In this document: positions 1 to 6,511 of the stretch, piece after piece | Layout of the letters: each line of letters opens with the position of its first letter | Numbering within the stretch: the stretch's first letter is position 1 | Origin: an uncultured Clostridia bacterium | Lineage (GTDB): Bacteria > Bacillota > Clostridia > Lachnospirales > Anaerotignaceae | Length of the DNA stretch: 9,208 nt | Direction: 5' to 3' | NCBI GenBank assembly: GCA_910587735.1 | Contig: CAJUNT010000056.1 | Span: 1-9,208 of the forward strand | Program-made: the position numbers and the translations under genes | The notes under the pieces: generated by a model | The model's database searches: none | Told to the model about the DNA's origin: nothing | What the model saw: the letters and a program-made list of their open reading frames with translations, nothing else

Positions 1-105
1 AAAATTACATCATATATAGCAAGTAGTTATTCTTATACAGTGAGTGAAGAAGAACAATTATATTTAACAATACATATTGAAAAAGCAATACAACAAAACC
101 GTTAA
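1..105 (+). CDS. BglG/LicT-family transcription antiterminator, C-terminal end (partial)
   Basis: Only the last 34 codons are in the window, open from base 1 to a TAA at 103-105. The residues read SYTVSEEEQLYLTIHIEKAI near the end, which matches the closing helix of the second PTS-regulation domain (PRD2) in BglG/LicT/SacY antiterminators; the His in the YLTIHI stretch corresponds to a conserved PRD phosphorylation site. Family members bind a RAT RNA hairpin when their cognate PTS permease is busy transporting sugar, and so prevent termination. Position supports the call: the gene ends 4 bases before a RAT-like sequence and about 75 bases before a beta-glucoside PTS gene, the same order as E. 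coli bglG-bglF. The RNA-binding domain and PRD1 lie outside the window, so the assignment rests on a short tail plus context. Confidence 0.8.
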   Translation, partial: KITSYIASSYSYTVSEEEQLYLTIHIEKAIQQNR

Positions 106-109
106 TACT

Positions 110-138
110 AGGGTAGTGACATTCAGTTGGCTAAACCT
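110..138 (+). promoter_or_regulatory. RAT (ribonucleic antiterminator) site for a BglG/LicT protein
   Basis: The sequence GGGTAGTGAC, six bases, then TTGGCTAAACCT closely resembles the RAT consensus of the BglG/SacY/LicT family (GGATTGTTAC ... GGCAAAACCT). The two conserved halves can pair at the base (AGGGT with AACCT, with one G-A opposition) and near the loop (GAC with GTT), leaving the purine-rich internal loops typical of RATs. It sits between the antiterminator gene and the PTS gene, where E. coli bgl has its second RAT. I do not see a canonical GC-rich U-tailed terminator overlapping it, so the mechanism may differ from the textbook case. Confidence 0.75.
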
Positions 139-170
139 TCATGATTATAAATAATATTTATCAAGAATGG
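136..170 (+). promoter_or_regulatory. Leader hairpin competing with the RAT and touching the ribosome binding site
   Basis: An AT-rich hairpin can form from CC-TTC-A-TGAT (136-145) with ATCA-A-GAA-T-GG (160-170), plus an inner AAAT/ATTT stem (149-152 with 156-159). Its lower part uses the CC of the RAT base stem and the first two G of the GGAGG ribosome binding site at 169-173. It is therefore mutually exclusive with a fully closed RAT. It lacks a U-tract, so it is not an obvious intrinsic terminator; a role in limiting translation of the PTS gene is inference. Confidence 0.35.
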
Positions 171-181
171 AGGAAAACAGT

Positions 182-2095
182 ATGGGTAAGTATGAAGCAT
201 TAGCAAAAGAAATTGTAAAACAAATAGGAGGAAAGGAGAATGTAAGCGGTTTAACACATTGTATTACACGTTTACGCTTTAAACTGAAAGATGAAAGCAA
301 AGCAAATGATGATGTGTTAAAAAACATGGATGGTGTTGTTACGGTTATGAAAAGTGGCGGACAATATCAGGTAGTCATAGGCAATCACGTTGCAGATGTG
401 TATGCAGATGTATGCCCTTTAATTGGCTTAGAAGGGAAAGCGGCAGCAACAGAGGAAGAAGAACAAAAAAAGAGCAATTTAATTGATATTGTATCTAATA
501 TTTTTCAGCCAATATTGGGAGTGATGTCCGCATGTGGTATGCTTAAAGGTTTAAATGCCCTATTTGTAGCGTTAGGACTGTATACAGATACCGCAGGAAT
601 TTACACCATGTTAAATGGTATTGGTGATGCGTTGTTTATGTTTTTACCTATGTTTTTAGGTTATACTTCTGCAAAAAAATTTGGTTTAAAACCTATGCTC
701 GGCTTGGCAATCGGCGCAGCAATGTGTTATCCAGCATTACAAGGAAGTACATTGTCCGCAGCAGGAGAACCATTATATACATTGTTTACAGGTACAGTAT
801 TTGAATCTGATATTCATATGACATTTTTGGGATTGCCTATGATAGCAATGGATTATACGTCAACAGTCATACCAGTTATATTTATAGTATATTTTGCATC
901 GAAATGTGAAAAATTTTTCAACAAATTTATACCAGATTTAGTAAAATTCTTTTTTGTACCAATGTTGGTATTGTTAGTAGCATTACCAGTGGGATTTTTA
1001 TTAATTGGTCCTGTTACAACATTCGGCTCTATGCTGATTTCTCAATTTGTATTTAAAATAAGAGAATTTAGCCCATTATTAGCAGGTGCAGTTGTAGGCG
1101 GTACATGGCAAATACTTGTTATATTTGGTATGCATTGGGGATTTATTCCTGTTTATATCAACAATATGGTAACATTGGGATATGATAATATTATGATGCC
1201 ATTCTTTGGCTGTACATTTGCAACAGCAGGCGTTGTATTAGCGATATTCTGTAAATCAAAAGACAAAAAAATGAAACAATTAGCATTACCAAATGTAATC
1301 TCCAGTATATTCGGTGTAACAGAGCCAGCAATATATGGTATTACATTACCTATGAAAAAGCCTTTTATTATTAGTTGTATAGTAGGTGCAATTGTAGGCG
1401 GTTATTATGGACATTTTAATTTTAGAAAATTCTTTGCAGGTGGTATGGGTATATTTGAATTCCCCGCTATGATAAATCCAGATGGCACAAATGGCAATAT
1501 TATCATAGCAATAAGCGGTGCAGCAATCGCTATGATATTAGCGTTTATTATGATGTTTGTAGCATATCGTGAAAAACAAACAGTAACAGAAAGAGCAGAA
1601 AATAATACACCAGAAATACAAACAACAGCAGCTTTACTTAAAAAAGAAGTCATAGCAAGTCCATTAAAAGGAAGTGTGTTACCATTAACAGAATGTAAAG
1701 ACGAAGCATTTGCAATGGGAATATTAGGAAAAGGTGTTGTAGTAGTGCCAGAAGAAGGAAAAGTAGTTTCACCAGTAAATGGTACATTAACAACCATATT
1801 TCCAACACTTCATGCGATGGGTATTACATCTGATGATGGTGCAGAATTGTTAATACATATTGGTATGAACACGGTAGAATTAAATGGAAAACATTTTACA
1901 GCAAAAGCAAAACAAGGAGATAAAATTTCTGTGGGAGATGTACTTGTAGAATTTGATAAAGACGCTATTGTAGCAGAGGGTTATTCTATTGAAACACCTG
2001 TACTTGTTACAAATGCAGATGACTTTTTAGATATGATTGCAACAGAACAAAAAACAGCAGAATACGGTGATGCACTCATTACGATAATGCACTAA
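182..2095 (+). CDS. bglF: Beta-glucoside PTS transporter, fused EIIBCA
   Basis: The 637-residue protein imports a beta-glucoside across the membrane while phosphorylating it with phosphate passed from HPr. Domains run B-C-A. EIIB (about 1-85) has the phosphocysteine in LTHCITRLRF (Cys27) and the GGQYQVVIG motif. EIIC (about 100-465) has many hydrophobic helices, GMHWGFIPV and the GVTEPAIYG signature. EIIA (about 485-637) is Crr-like, with His544 (LHAMGI) and the phosphorylated His559 (LLIHIGMNTVELNG), 15 residues apart as in E. coli EIIA-Glc. The start at 182 is chosen because GGAGG (169-173) lies 8 bases upstream; an in-frame ATG at 167 overlaps that site and is unlikely. The gene follows an antiterminator and a RAT and precedes a GH1 hydrolase, as in bglGFB or licT-bglPH. 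Which glucoside is carried (cellobiose, salicin, arbutin) cannot be read from sequence. Confidence 0.95.
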   Translation: MGKYEALAKEIVKQIGGKENVSGLTHCITRLRFKLKDESKANDDVLKNMDGVVTVMKSGGQYQVVIGNHVADVYADVCPLIGLEGKAAATEEEEQKKSNLIDIVSNIFQPILGVMSACGMLKGLNALFVALGLYTDTAGIYTMLNGIGDALFMFLPMFLGYTSAKKFGLKPMLGLAIGAAMCYPALQGSTLSAAGEPLYTLFTGTVFESDIHMTFLGLPMIAMDYTSTVIPVIFIVYFASKCEKFFNKFIPDLVKFFFVPMLVLLVALPVGFLLIGPVTTFGSMLISQFVFKIREFSPLLAGAVVGGTWQILVIFGMHWGFIPVYINNMVTLGYDNIMMPFFGCTFATAGVVLAIFCKSKDKKMKQLALPNVISSIFGVTEPAIYGITLPMKKPFIISCIVGAIVGGYYGHFNFRKFFAGGMGIFEFPAMINPDGTNGNIIIAISGAAIAMILAFIMMFVAYREKQTVTERAENNTPEIQTTAALLKKEVIASPLKGSVLPLTECKDEAFAMGILGKGVVVVPEEGKVVSPVNGTLTTIFPTLHAMGITSDDGAELLIHIGMNTVELNGKHFTAKAKQGDKISVGDVLVEFDKDAIVAEGYSIETPVLVTNADDFLDMIATEQKTAEYGDALITIMH

Positions 2096-2097
2096 TG

Positions 2098-2104
2098 AAA
2101 GGAG
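2098..2104 (+). promoter_or_regulatory. Ribosome binding site of the 6-phospho-beta-glucosidase gene
   Basis: AAAGGAG lies 9 bases before the ATG at 2114 and starts two bases after the permease stop codon, so the two genes are almost certainly cotranscribed. Confidence 0.8.
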
Positions 2105-2113
2105 TAGATAAAT

Positions 2114-3535
2114 ATGGGATTTCCAAAAGGATTTTTATGGGGCGGTGCAACTGCTGCAAACCAATGCGAAGGCGGATTTGACCAGGATGGCAGAGGATTG
2201 GCAAATGTTGATGTTTGCCCAAAAGGCAATGATAGAGAGAAAGTCATTTGCGGCAAAATGAAAATGTATAATTTTTTGCCAGAATATGAATATCCTGCAA
2301 AATTAGGTATTGATATGTACCATCATTATAAAGAAGATATTAAATTATTTGCAGAAATGGGATTTAAAGTATATCGTTTAAGTATTGCTTGGAGCAGAAT
2401 ATTCCCAAACGGTGATGAAACAACACCAAATGAAAAGGGATTAGCTTTTTATGAGTCTGTATTTCAAGAATGTCATAAATATGGCATAGAGCCACTTGTC
2501 ACAATCGTACATTTTGATTGTCCTATGCATTTGATTAAAACATATGGCGGTTGGAGAAATCGTAAAATGATAGCATTTTATGAAAATTTATGTCGTACAC
2601 TTTTTACAAGATATAAAGGGCTTGTAAAATATTGGCTGACATTTAATGAAATCAATATGATACTGCACGCACCTTTTATGGGAGCAGGTATCTGTTTTGA
2701 ACAAGGAGAAAATGAAAAAGCAGTCAAATATCAGGCAGCACATCATGAATTAGTAGCAAGTGCATTAGCAACAAAAATAGCACATGAAATAGATAGTAAT
2801 AATAAAATAGGTTGTATGTTTGCGGCAGGCAGTACATACCCCTATAATTGTAAACCTGAAAATGTTTGGAAGGCACTTTGCACAGATAGGAATGAATATT
2901 TATTTGTAGATGTACAGGTACAAGGAAAATATCCTAATTATGGGCTGAAATTTATGGAAAGAGAGCATTGTATGCCTGTTATGGAAAAGGAAGATTTCAA
3001 ACTTTTAGAGGAAAATACAGTTGATTTTGTTTCTTTTTCATACTACAATACAAGATGTGTTGATGTTGACCAAAAACAGCAAATAGGTGCAGGTAATTTA
3101 TTTGCATCAGCAAAAAATCCTTATTTAAAATGTAGTGATTGGGGTTGGTCTATTGACCCGCTGGGACTTCGTATTACATTAAATCAAGTATATGATAGAT
3201 ATAGAAAACCATTATTTGTAGTAGAAAATGGTTTAGGTGCTGTGGATATTCCAAAAGATGATGGCAGTATTGACGATGATTATCGTATCAATTACCATCG
3301 TGACCATATTAAAGCTATGAAAGACGCTATTGAGTTAGATGGTATAGATTTAATGGGTTATACTGCTTGGGGCTGTATTGATTTGGTAAGCGCAAGTTCT
3401 GGAGAAATGAAAAAAAGATATGGTTTTATATATGTAGATTTAGATAACGAAGGAAAAGGAACATTGAAAAGAACAAAAAAGAAATCTTTTGAATGGTATC
3501 AAAAAGTGATTGCTACAAATGGAGAAGTATTATAA
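2114..3535 (+). CDS. GH1 6-phospho-beta-glucosidase
   Basis: The 473-residue cytoplasmic enzyme has the usual length of glycoside hydrolase family 1 and cleaves the 6-phospho-beta-glucoside delivered by the upstream PTS into glucose-6-phosphate and the aglycone or glucose. The N-terminus FPKGFLWGGATAANQCEGG is the GH1 N-terminal signature. The acid/base Glu is E179 in TFNEIN and the nucleophile is E371 in VVENGLG. The stretch from Ser426 to Tyr436 (SASSGEMKKRY) is the phosphate-binding loop of 6-phospho enzymes, with Ser428, Lys434 and Tyr436 as likely ligands; plain beta-glucosidases lack it. The gene starts 18 bases after the permease stop with a good ribosome binding site and ends at a strong terminator, so it closes the operon. 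The E. coli bglA/bglB/ascB and B. subtilis bglH enzymes are the same family; I do not choose among those names. Confidence 0.95.
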   Translation: MGFPKGFLWGGATAANQCEGGFDQDGRGLANVDVCPKGNDREKVICGKMKMYNFLPEYEYPAKLGIDMYHHYKEDIKLFAEMGFKVYRLSIAWSRIFPNGDETTPNEKGLAFYESVFQECHKYGIEPLVTIVHFDCPMHLIKTYGGWRNRKMIAFYENLCRTLFTRYKGLVKYWLTFNEINMILHAPFMGAGICFEQGENEKAVKYQAAHHELVASALATKIAHEIDSNNKIGCMFAAGSTYPYNCKPENVWKALCTDRNEYLFVDVQVQGKYPNYGLKFMEREHCMPVMEKEDFKLLEENTVDFVSFSYYNTRCVDVDQKQQIGAGNLFASAKNPYLKCSDWGWSIDPLGLRITLNQVYDRYRKPLFVVENGLGAVDIPKDDGSIDDDYRINYHRDHIKAMKDAIELDGIDLMGYTAWGCIDLVSASSGEMKKRYGFIYVDLDNEGKGTLKRTKKKSFEWYQKVIATNGEVL

Positions 3536-3553
3536 ATAGTTAAATAAATATTG

Positions 3554-3596
3554 AAAAACAGATATTTTTGTATTCATTAAAATATCTGTTTTTTTA
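3554..3596 (+). terminator. Rho-independent terminator of the beta-glucoside operon
   Basis: The left arm AAAAACAGATATTTT (3554-3568) pairs perfectly with the right arm AAAATATCTGTTTTT (3579-3593) across a 10-base loop, and the right arm runs on into T residues. It starts 18 bases after the hydrolase stop codon. The run of A at the left would also let it work on the opposite strand. Confidence 0.9.
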
Positions 3597-3611
3597 TGAG
3601 TAAAAAACTTC

Positions 3612-3707
3612 TAAACTCCCGTTTGCAATCGGGAAAACGAAGTTTTCCCAGTAAAGTTTTGCCTCGCTTTTTTAAAAGCGAGTGAGGTTTGGAGCAAAGC
3701 TCCAAGG
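3612..3707. repeat. Mosaic palindromic intergenic repeat, copy A
   Basis: A chain of adjacent hairpins with no coding potential: CCCG...CGGG (3618-3633), GGGAAAAC-GAA-GTTTTCCC (3631-3649), CTCGCTTTT-TT-AAAAGCGAG (3663-3682) and TTGGAGC-AAA-GCTCCAA (3689-3705). The first two share the GGG at 3631-3633 and so exclude one another. The core from 3634 to 3686 recurs at 7373-7425 with high identity, so this is a dispersed element and not a unique regulatory leader. Function is unknown; it resembles the REP/MITE-like palindromic repeats found between genes in many bacteria. Confidence 0.65.
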
Positions 3708-3908
3708 TCTTTAATACTTACAAGCGTGTTTTTGAGAGAGAAGCAGACAAAGTTCCCCCATTTTAAAAATGTTTGTTTCGCAATTCCTTTTTTTAAAAAA
3801 TTTAATATTTTATAATGTTTTTTATTTAAAATGATGGGCGTTACCCAAACCCACCAACTTTTTTGAAAAAAAGTTGGACAAAAAACTTTATTTTATGAGA
3901 ATGCAGTA
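3708..3908. other. AT-rich non-coding interval with a near-perfect palindrome
   Basis: I see no gene here. The stretch contains homopolymer T and A runs, a small hairpin CATTTT-A-AAAATG near 3759-3771, a short GGG-CGTTA-CCC hairpin (3837-3847), and a longer palindrome CCAACTTTTTT (3854-3864) facing AAAAAAGTTGG (3867-3877) with a two-base gap. The last has no flanking U-tract beyond its own arms, so it is not a clear terminator. It is probably another repeat unit upstream of the promoter at 3909. Confidence 0.5.
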
Positions 3909-3937
3909 TTGAAAATAGCATAAAATTTCATTATACT
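3909..3937 (+). promoter_or_regulatory. Sigma-A type promoter of the SPFH / zinc-ribbon / TPM module
   Basis: TTGAAA (3909-3914), a 17-base spacer and TATACT (3932-3937) are close to the vegetative consensus with ideal spacing. It lies about 70 bases upstream of the first gene of the module and after the previous operon's terminator. No cis element marking a stress-specific sigma factor is obvious. Confidence 0.7.
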
Positions 3938-4005
3938 ATACAAAAAATCATATCAATAATTGAATAATTATGAATATAATTTCAAATGGGAAAGGAGTTT
4001 TTGTT

Positions 4006-5325
4006 ATGGGACTTATCAAAGCAGGAATGGGGGCATTAAGAGGAACACTTGCAGACCAATGGAAAGAATTTTTTTACTGTGATGCAATGGACAATGATGT
4101 TCTTGTTACAAAAGGCAAAAAACGCATGAATTCTCGTTCATCTAATAAAAAAGGAAATGATAATATTATTTCAAATGGTAGTGTCATTGCAGTAGCGGAT
4201 GGTCAATGTATGATAATTGTAGAACAGGGAAAAGTAGTAGAAGTCTGTGCAGAAGCTGGAGAATTTCAATATGATACATCTTCTGAACCAAGTATATTTA
4301 CAGGAGGACTTGGCAAAGGCATAAAAGAAACTTTTCAGACAATAGGAAAGCGTTTTACATATGGCGGTGATACAGGTAAAGACCAGCGTGTATACTATTT
4401 TAATACAAAAGAGTTGATTGATAATAAATTCGGAACGCCCAATCCAATTCCTTTCCGTGTAGTAGATTCCAAAATCAATTTAGATGTAGATGTTTCTGTT
4501 CGCTGTTCTGGAGTATATTCTTATAAAATTGTTGACCCACTTTTGTTTTATACAAATGTTTGTGGCAATGTGGAACAAGATTTTACACGTGATGAAATAG
4601 AGGGACAACTGAAAACGGAATTTATTAGTGCGTTACAGCCCGCATTTGCTAGACTTTCCGATTTAGAACTACGTCCAAATCAGATTATTGCACATAATAC
4701 AGAATTAGAAAATGCCATGAATACTGCGCTTTCTGCAAAATGGGGACAACTGCGAGGATTGAAAGTAATTAGTGTAGCACTTGGCTCTGTTACTTTGTCA
4801 GAGGAAGATACAAAAATCATACAGCAATTACAGCGTACAGCAGTATTACAAAATCCTAATTTTGCCGGGGCGACTTTAGTGAGCGCACAAGCAGATGCCA
4901 TGAAAGCAGCAGCTTCTAATACAGCAGGTGCTATGAATGGTTTTGTAGGCATGGGTATGGCAATGAATGCTGGTGGTAACATCAATGCACAAAATTTATT
5001 TGCTATGGGACAACAAAAGCAATCAAATCAAACAATACAACAACAGTCAACACAACAAACAGGTGGCTGGAAATGTTCTTGTGGTACAGTAGCAACGGGG
5101 AAATTCTGTTCTAACTGTGGTGCTGCAAAACCAAATGATGGCTGGGTTTGCTCCTGTGGTGCAGTAAACAAAGGGAAATTCTGCTCAGAATGTGGTGCAA
5201 AAAAACCAAATGGCGCATTGCTCTATAAATGTGATAAATGTGGTTGGAAACCAGAAGACCCAGCTCATCCACCAAAGTTTTGCCCAGAATGTGGAGATAT
5301 TTTTGATGAAAATGATAGAATGTAA
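4006..5325 (+). CDS. SPFH-domain protein with three C-terminal zinc ribbons (YdjI-like)
   Basis: The 439-residue protein has an SPFH/band-7 region (about 25-300, the 'virion core protein'-like branch) starting MGLIKAGMGALRGTLADQW and containing GSVIAVADGQCMIIVEQGKV. A Gly/Ala/Met/Gln-rich linker (about 300-352) follows. Then come three cysteine pairs-of-pairs: Cys357/359/368/371, Cys382/384/393/396 and Cys409/412/426/429; the first two are a near duplicate of each other. There is no signal peptide or clear membrane helix, so it is probably recruited to membranes by partners. The start at 4006 is chosen because AAAGGAG (3991-3997) lies 8 bases upstream; an in-frame ATG at 3970 has no such site. 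In B. subtilis the homologue YdjI, together with YdjG and YdjH, links PspA to the membrane under stress; transferring that role here is inference from family and neighbourhood. Confidence 0.88.
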   Translation: MGLIKAGMGALRGTLADQWKEFFYCDAMDNDVLVTKGKKRMNSRSSNKKGNDNIISNGSVIAVADGQCMIIVEQGKVVEVCAEAGEFQYDTSSEPSIFTGGLGKGIKETFQTIGKRFTYGGDTGKDQRVYYFNTKELIDNKFGTPNPIPFRVVDSKINLDVDVSVRCSGVYSYKIVDPLLFYTNVCGNVEQDFTRDEIEGQLKTEFISALQPAFARLSDLELRPNQIIAHNTELENAMNTALSAKWGQLRGLKVISVALGSVTLSEEDTKIIQQLQRTAVLQNPNFAGATLVSAQADAMKAAASNTAGAMNGFVGMGMAMNAGGNINAQNLFAMGQQKQSNQTIQQQSTQQTGGWKCSCGTVATGKFCSNCGAAKPNDGWVCSCGAVNKGKFCSECGAKKPNGALLYKCDKCGWKPEDPAHPPKFCPECGDIFDENDRM

Positions 5326-5338
5326 AAAATGATAAGTC

Positions 5339-5379
5339 ATATAATGTCGCTTTATAATGATAATAAAGCGACATTATAT
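5339..5379 (+). repeat. Perfect 17-bp inverted repeat between the SPFH and zinc-ribbon genes
   Basis: ATATAATGTCGCTTTAT (5339-5355) is followed, after the 7-base loop AATGATA, by its exact reverse complement (5363-5379). It starts 13 bases after the SPFH stop codon and ends 19 bases before the next ribosome binding site. The downstream tail is TTATTTC, a weak U-tract. It could be a leaky terminator setting the ratio of upstream to downstream gene product, or an RNA-stabilising or processing hairpin. Confidence 0.8.
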
Positions 5380-5412
5380 TATTTCATGTTGTGTATAGAA
5401 AGGAGTATTTAT

Positions 5413-6498
5413 GTGACAGAACTACAAGAATATAAATGTCCATGTTGTGGCGGTGCAATCGCTTTTGACAGTACATCACAAAAAATGAAATGTCCTTACT
5501 GTGATACTGAATTTGATGTAGAAACATTAGTAAATTATGATGATGAGTTAAAATCCGAACAGAAAGATGACATGAAATGGGAAACTTCTTCAAAAGAGGA
5601 GTGGGAACAAAATGAAATAAACGATTTGCGTGGCTATGTTTGTAAATCCTGTGGTGGAGAAATTACCTGTGACAAAAATACAGTAGCAACATCTTGTCCA
5701 TTTTGTGGAAATGCTGTTGTTATGATGGAACAATTATCAAATGTGCGAAAACCAGATTATGTAATTCCTTTTCAATTAGACAAAAAAGCGGCAGAAACTG
5801 CATTAAAAAAGCATTATGAGGGAAAATGTCTGTTACCAAAAGTATTTAAAGACCAGAATCATATAGAAGAAGTGAAAGGGATTTATATTCCGTTCTGGCT
5901 GTTTCATGCTGACGCAGACGTTGCTATAAGATATAAAGCGACTAAAGTGCGAACATGGAGTGACAGTAAATATTATTATACAGAAACAAGTTTTTTTTCT
6001 GTATCCAGAAATGGAAGCATTGCATTTGAAAGAGTTCCAGTAGATGGTTCTACTAAAATGCCAGATGATTTAATGGAATCTCTTGAGCCTTTTGACTTTT
6101 CCAAAGCAGTAGATTTTCAAACTGCATATCTTGCTGGCTATTTAGCTGATAAATATGATGTAGATGATGAAAAAAGTATAAAACGTGCAAATGAACGAAT
6201 ACAAAAAAGTGCTGAAAAGGCTTTTGATGCAACAGTGCAAGGTTATACATCTGTTTTGAAAGAAAACAGTAGTATACAGTTACATAATGGAGAAGTAAAA
6301 TACGCCCTTTTTCCTGTATGGCTTTTGACTACAAAATGGAATGGACAGAATTATATTTTTGCTATGAATGGTCAAAATGGAAAAATGGTAGGGGATTTAC
6401 CTCTGGATAAGTCTGCATATAAAAAATGGCTTTTTGTATTAACAATATTGATAGGTATATTATTATATGCCTTGTCCTATCTCATTTGGCTATTGTAG
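5413..6498 (+). CDS. Double zinc-ribbon protein with C-terminal membrane anchor (YdjG-like)
   Basis: The 361-residue protein begins with two TFIIB-like zinc ribbons: Cys9/Cys12/Cys27/Cys30 (CPCCGG ... CPYC) and Cys77/Cys80/Cys95/Cys98 (CKSCGG ... CPFCG). A conserved mixed domain (about 105-330) follows, with YIPFWLFHADADV and FPVWLLTTKWNGQNYIFAMNG, and then a single hydrophobic segment at about 338-361 that anchors the tail in the membrane. The start is GTG at 5413: AAAGGAG (5399-5405) is 7 bases upstream, and the ATG two bases earlier is out of frame and is followed directly by TGA. In-frame ATGs further upstream would translate the inverted repeat. The closest known match is B. subtilis YdjG, partner of YdjH and YdjI. 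Biochemical activity is unknown; the ribbons suggest protein scaffolding. Confidence 0.87.
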   Translation: MTELQEYKCPCCGGAIAFDSTSQKMKCPYCDTEFDVETLVNYDDELKSEQKDDMKWETSSKEEWEQNEINDLRGYVCKSCGGEITCDKNTVATSCPFCGNAVVMMEQLSNVRKPDYVIPFQLDKKAAETALKKHYEGKCLLPKVFKDQNHIEEVKGIYIPFWLFHADADVAIRYKATKVRTWSDSKYYYTETSFFSVSRNGSIAFERVPVDGSTKMPDDLMESLEPFDFSKAVDFQTAYLAGYLADKYDVDDEKSIKRANERIQKSAEKAFDATVQGYTSVLKENSSIQLHNGEVKYALFPVWLLTTKWNGQNYIFAMNGQNGKMVGDLPLDKSAYKKWLFVLTILIGILLYALSYLIWLL

Positions 6499-6502
6499 GA
6501 GG
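6497..6502 (+). promoter_or_regulatory. Ribosome binding site overlapping the upstream stop codon
   Basis: AGGAGG begins inside the TAG stop of the zinc-ribbon gene and lies 9 bases before the ATG at 6512. The arrangement implies translational coupling of the zinc-ribbon and TPM proteins, as expected for subunits of one membrane complex. Confidence 0.8.
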
Positions 6503-6511
6503 ATATAAAAT

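Noticed and set aside
167..181. Upstream ATG at 167 as the permease start
   Set aside because: It overlaps the GGAGG that serves the ATG at 182, has no ribosome binding site of its own, and homologues of this family begin at the KYEALA segment.
1405..1797. Long minus-strand open frame opposite the permease gene
   Set aside because: It mirrors the coding strand of a clearly conserved EIIC/EIIA region, has no recognisable domain, and no ribosome binding site stands out.
3631..3649. GGGAAAACGAAGTTTTCCC as a CcpA cre operator
   Set aside because: The centre does not fit the cre consensus, it lies after the sugar operon's terminator, and it belongs to a dispersed repeat.
3596..3908. Multiple regularly placed hairpins considered as a CRISPR array or riboswitch
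   Set aside because: There are no equal-length direct repeats with unique spacers, and the hairpins follow a terminator and match a second intergenic copy, so a dispersed repeat fits better.
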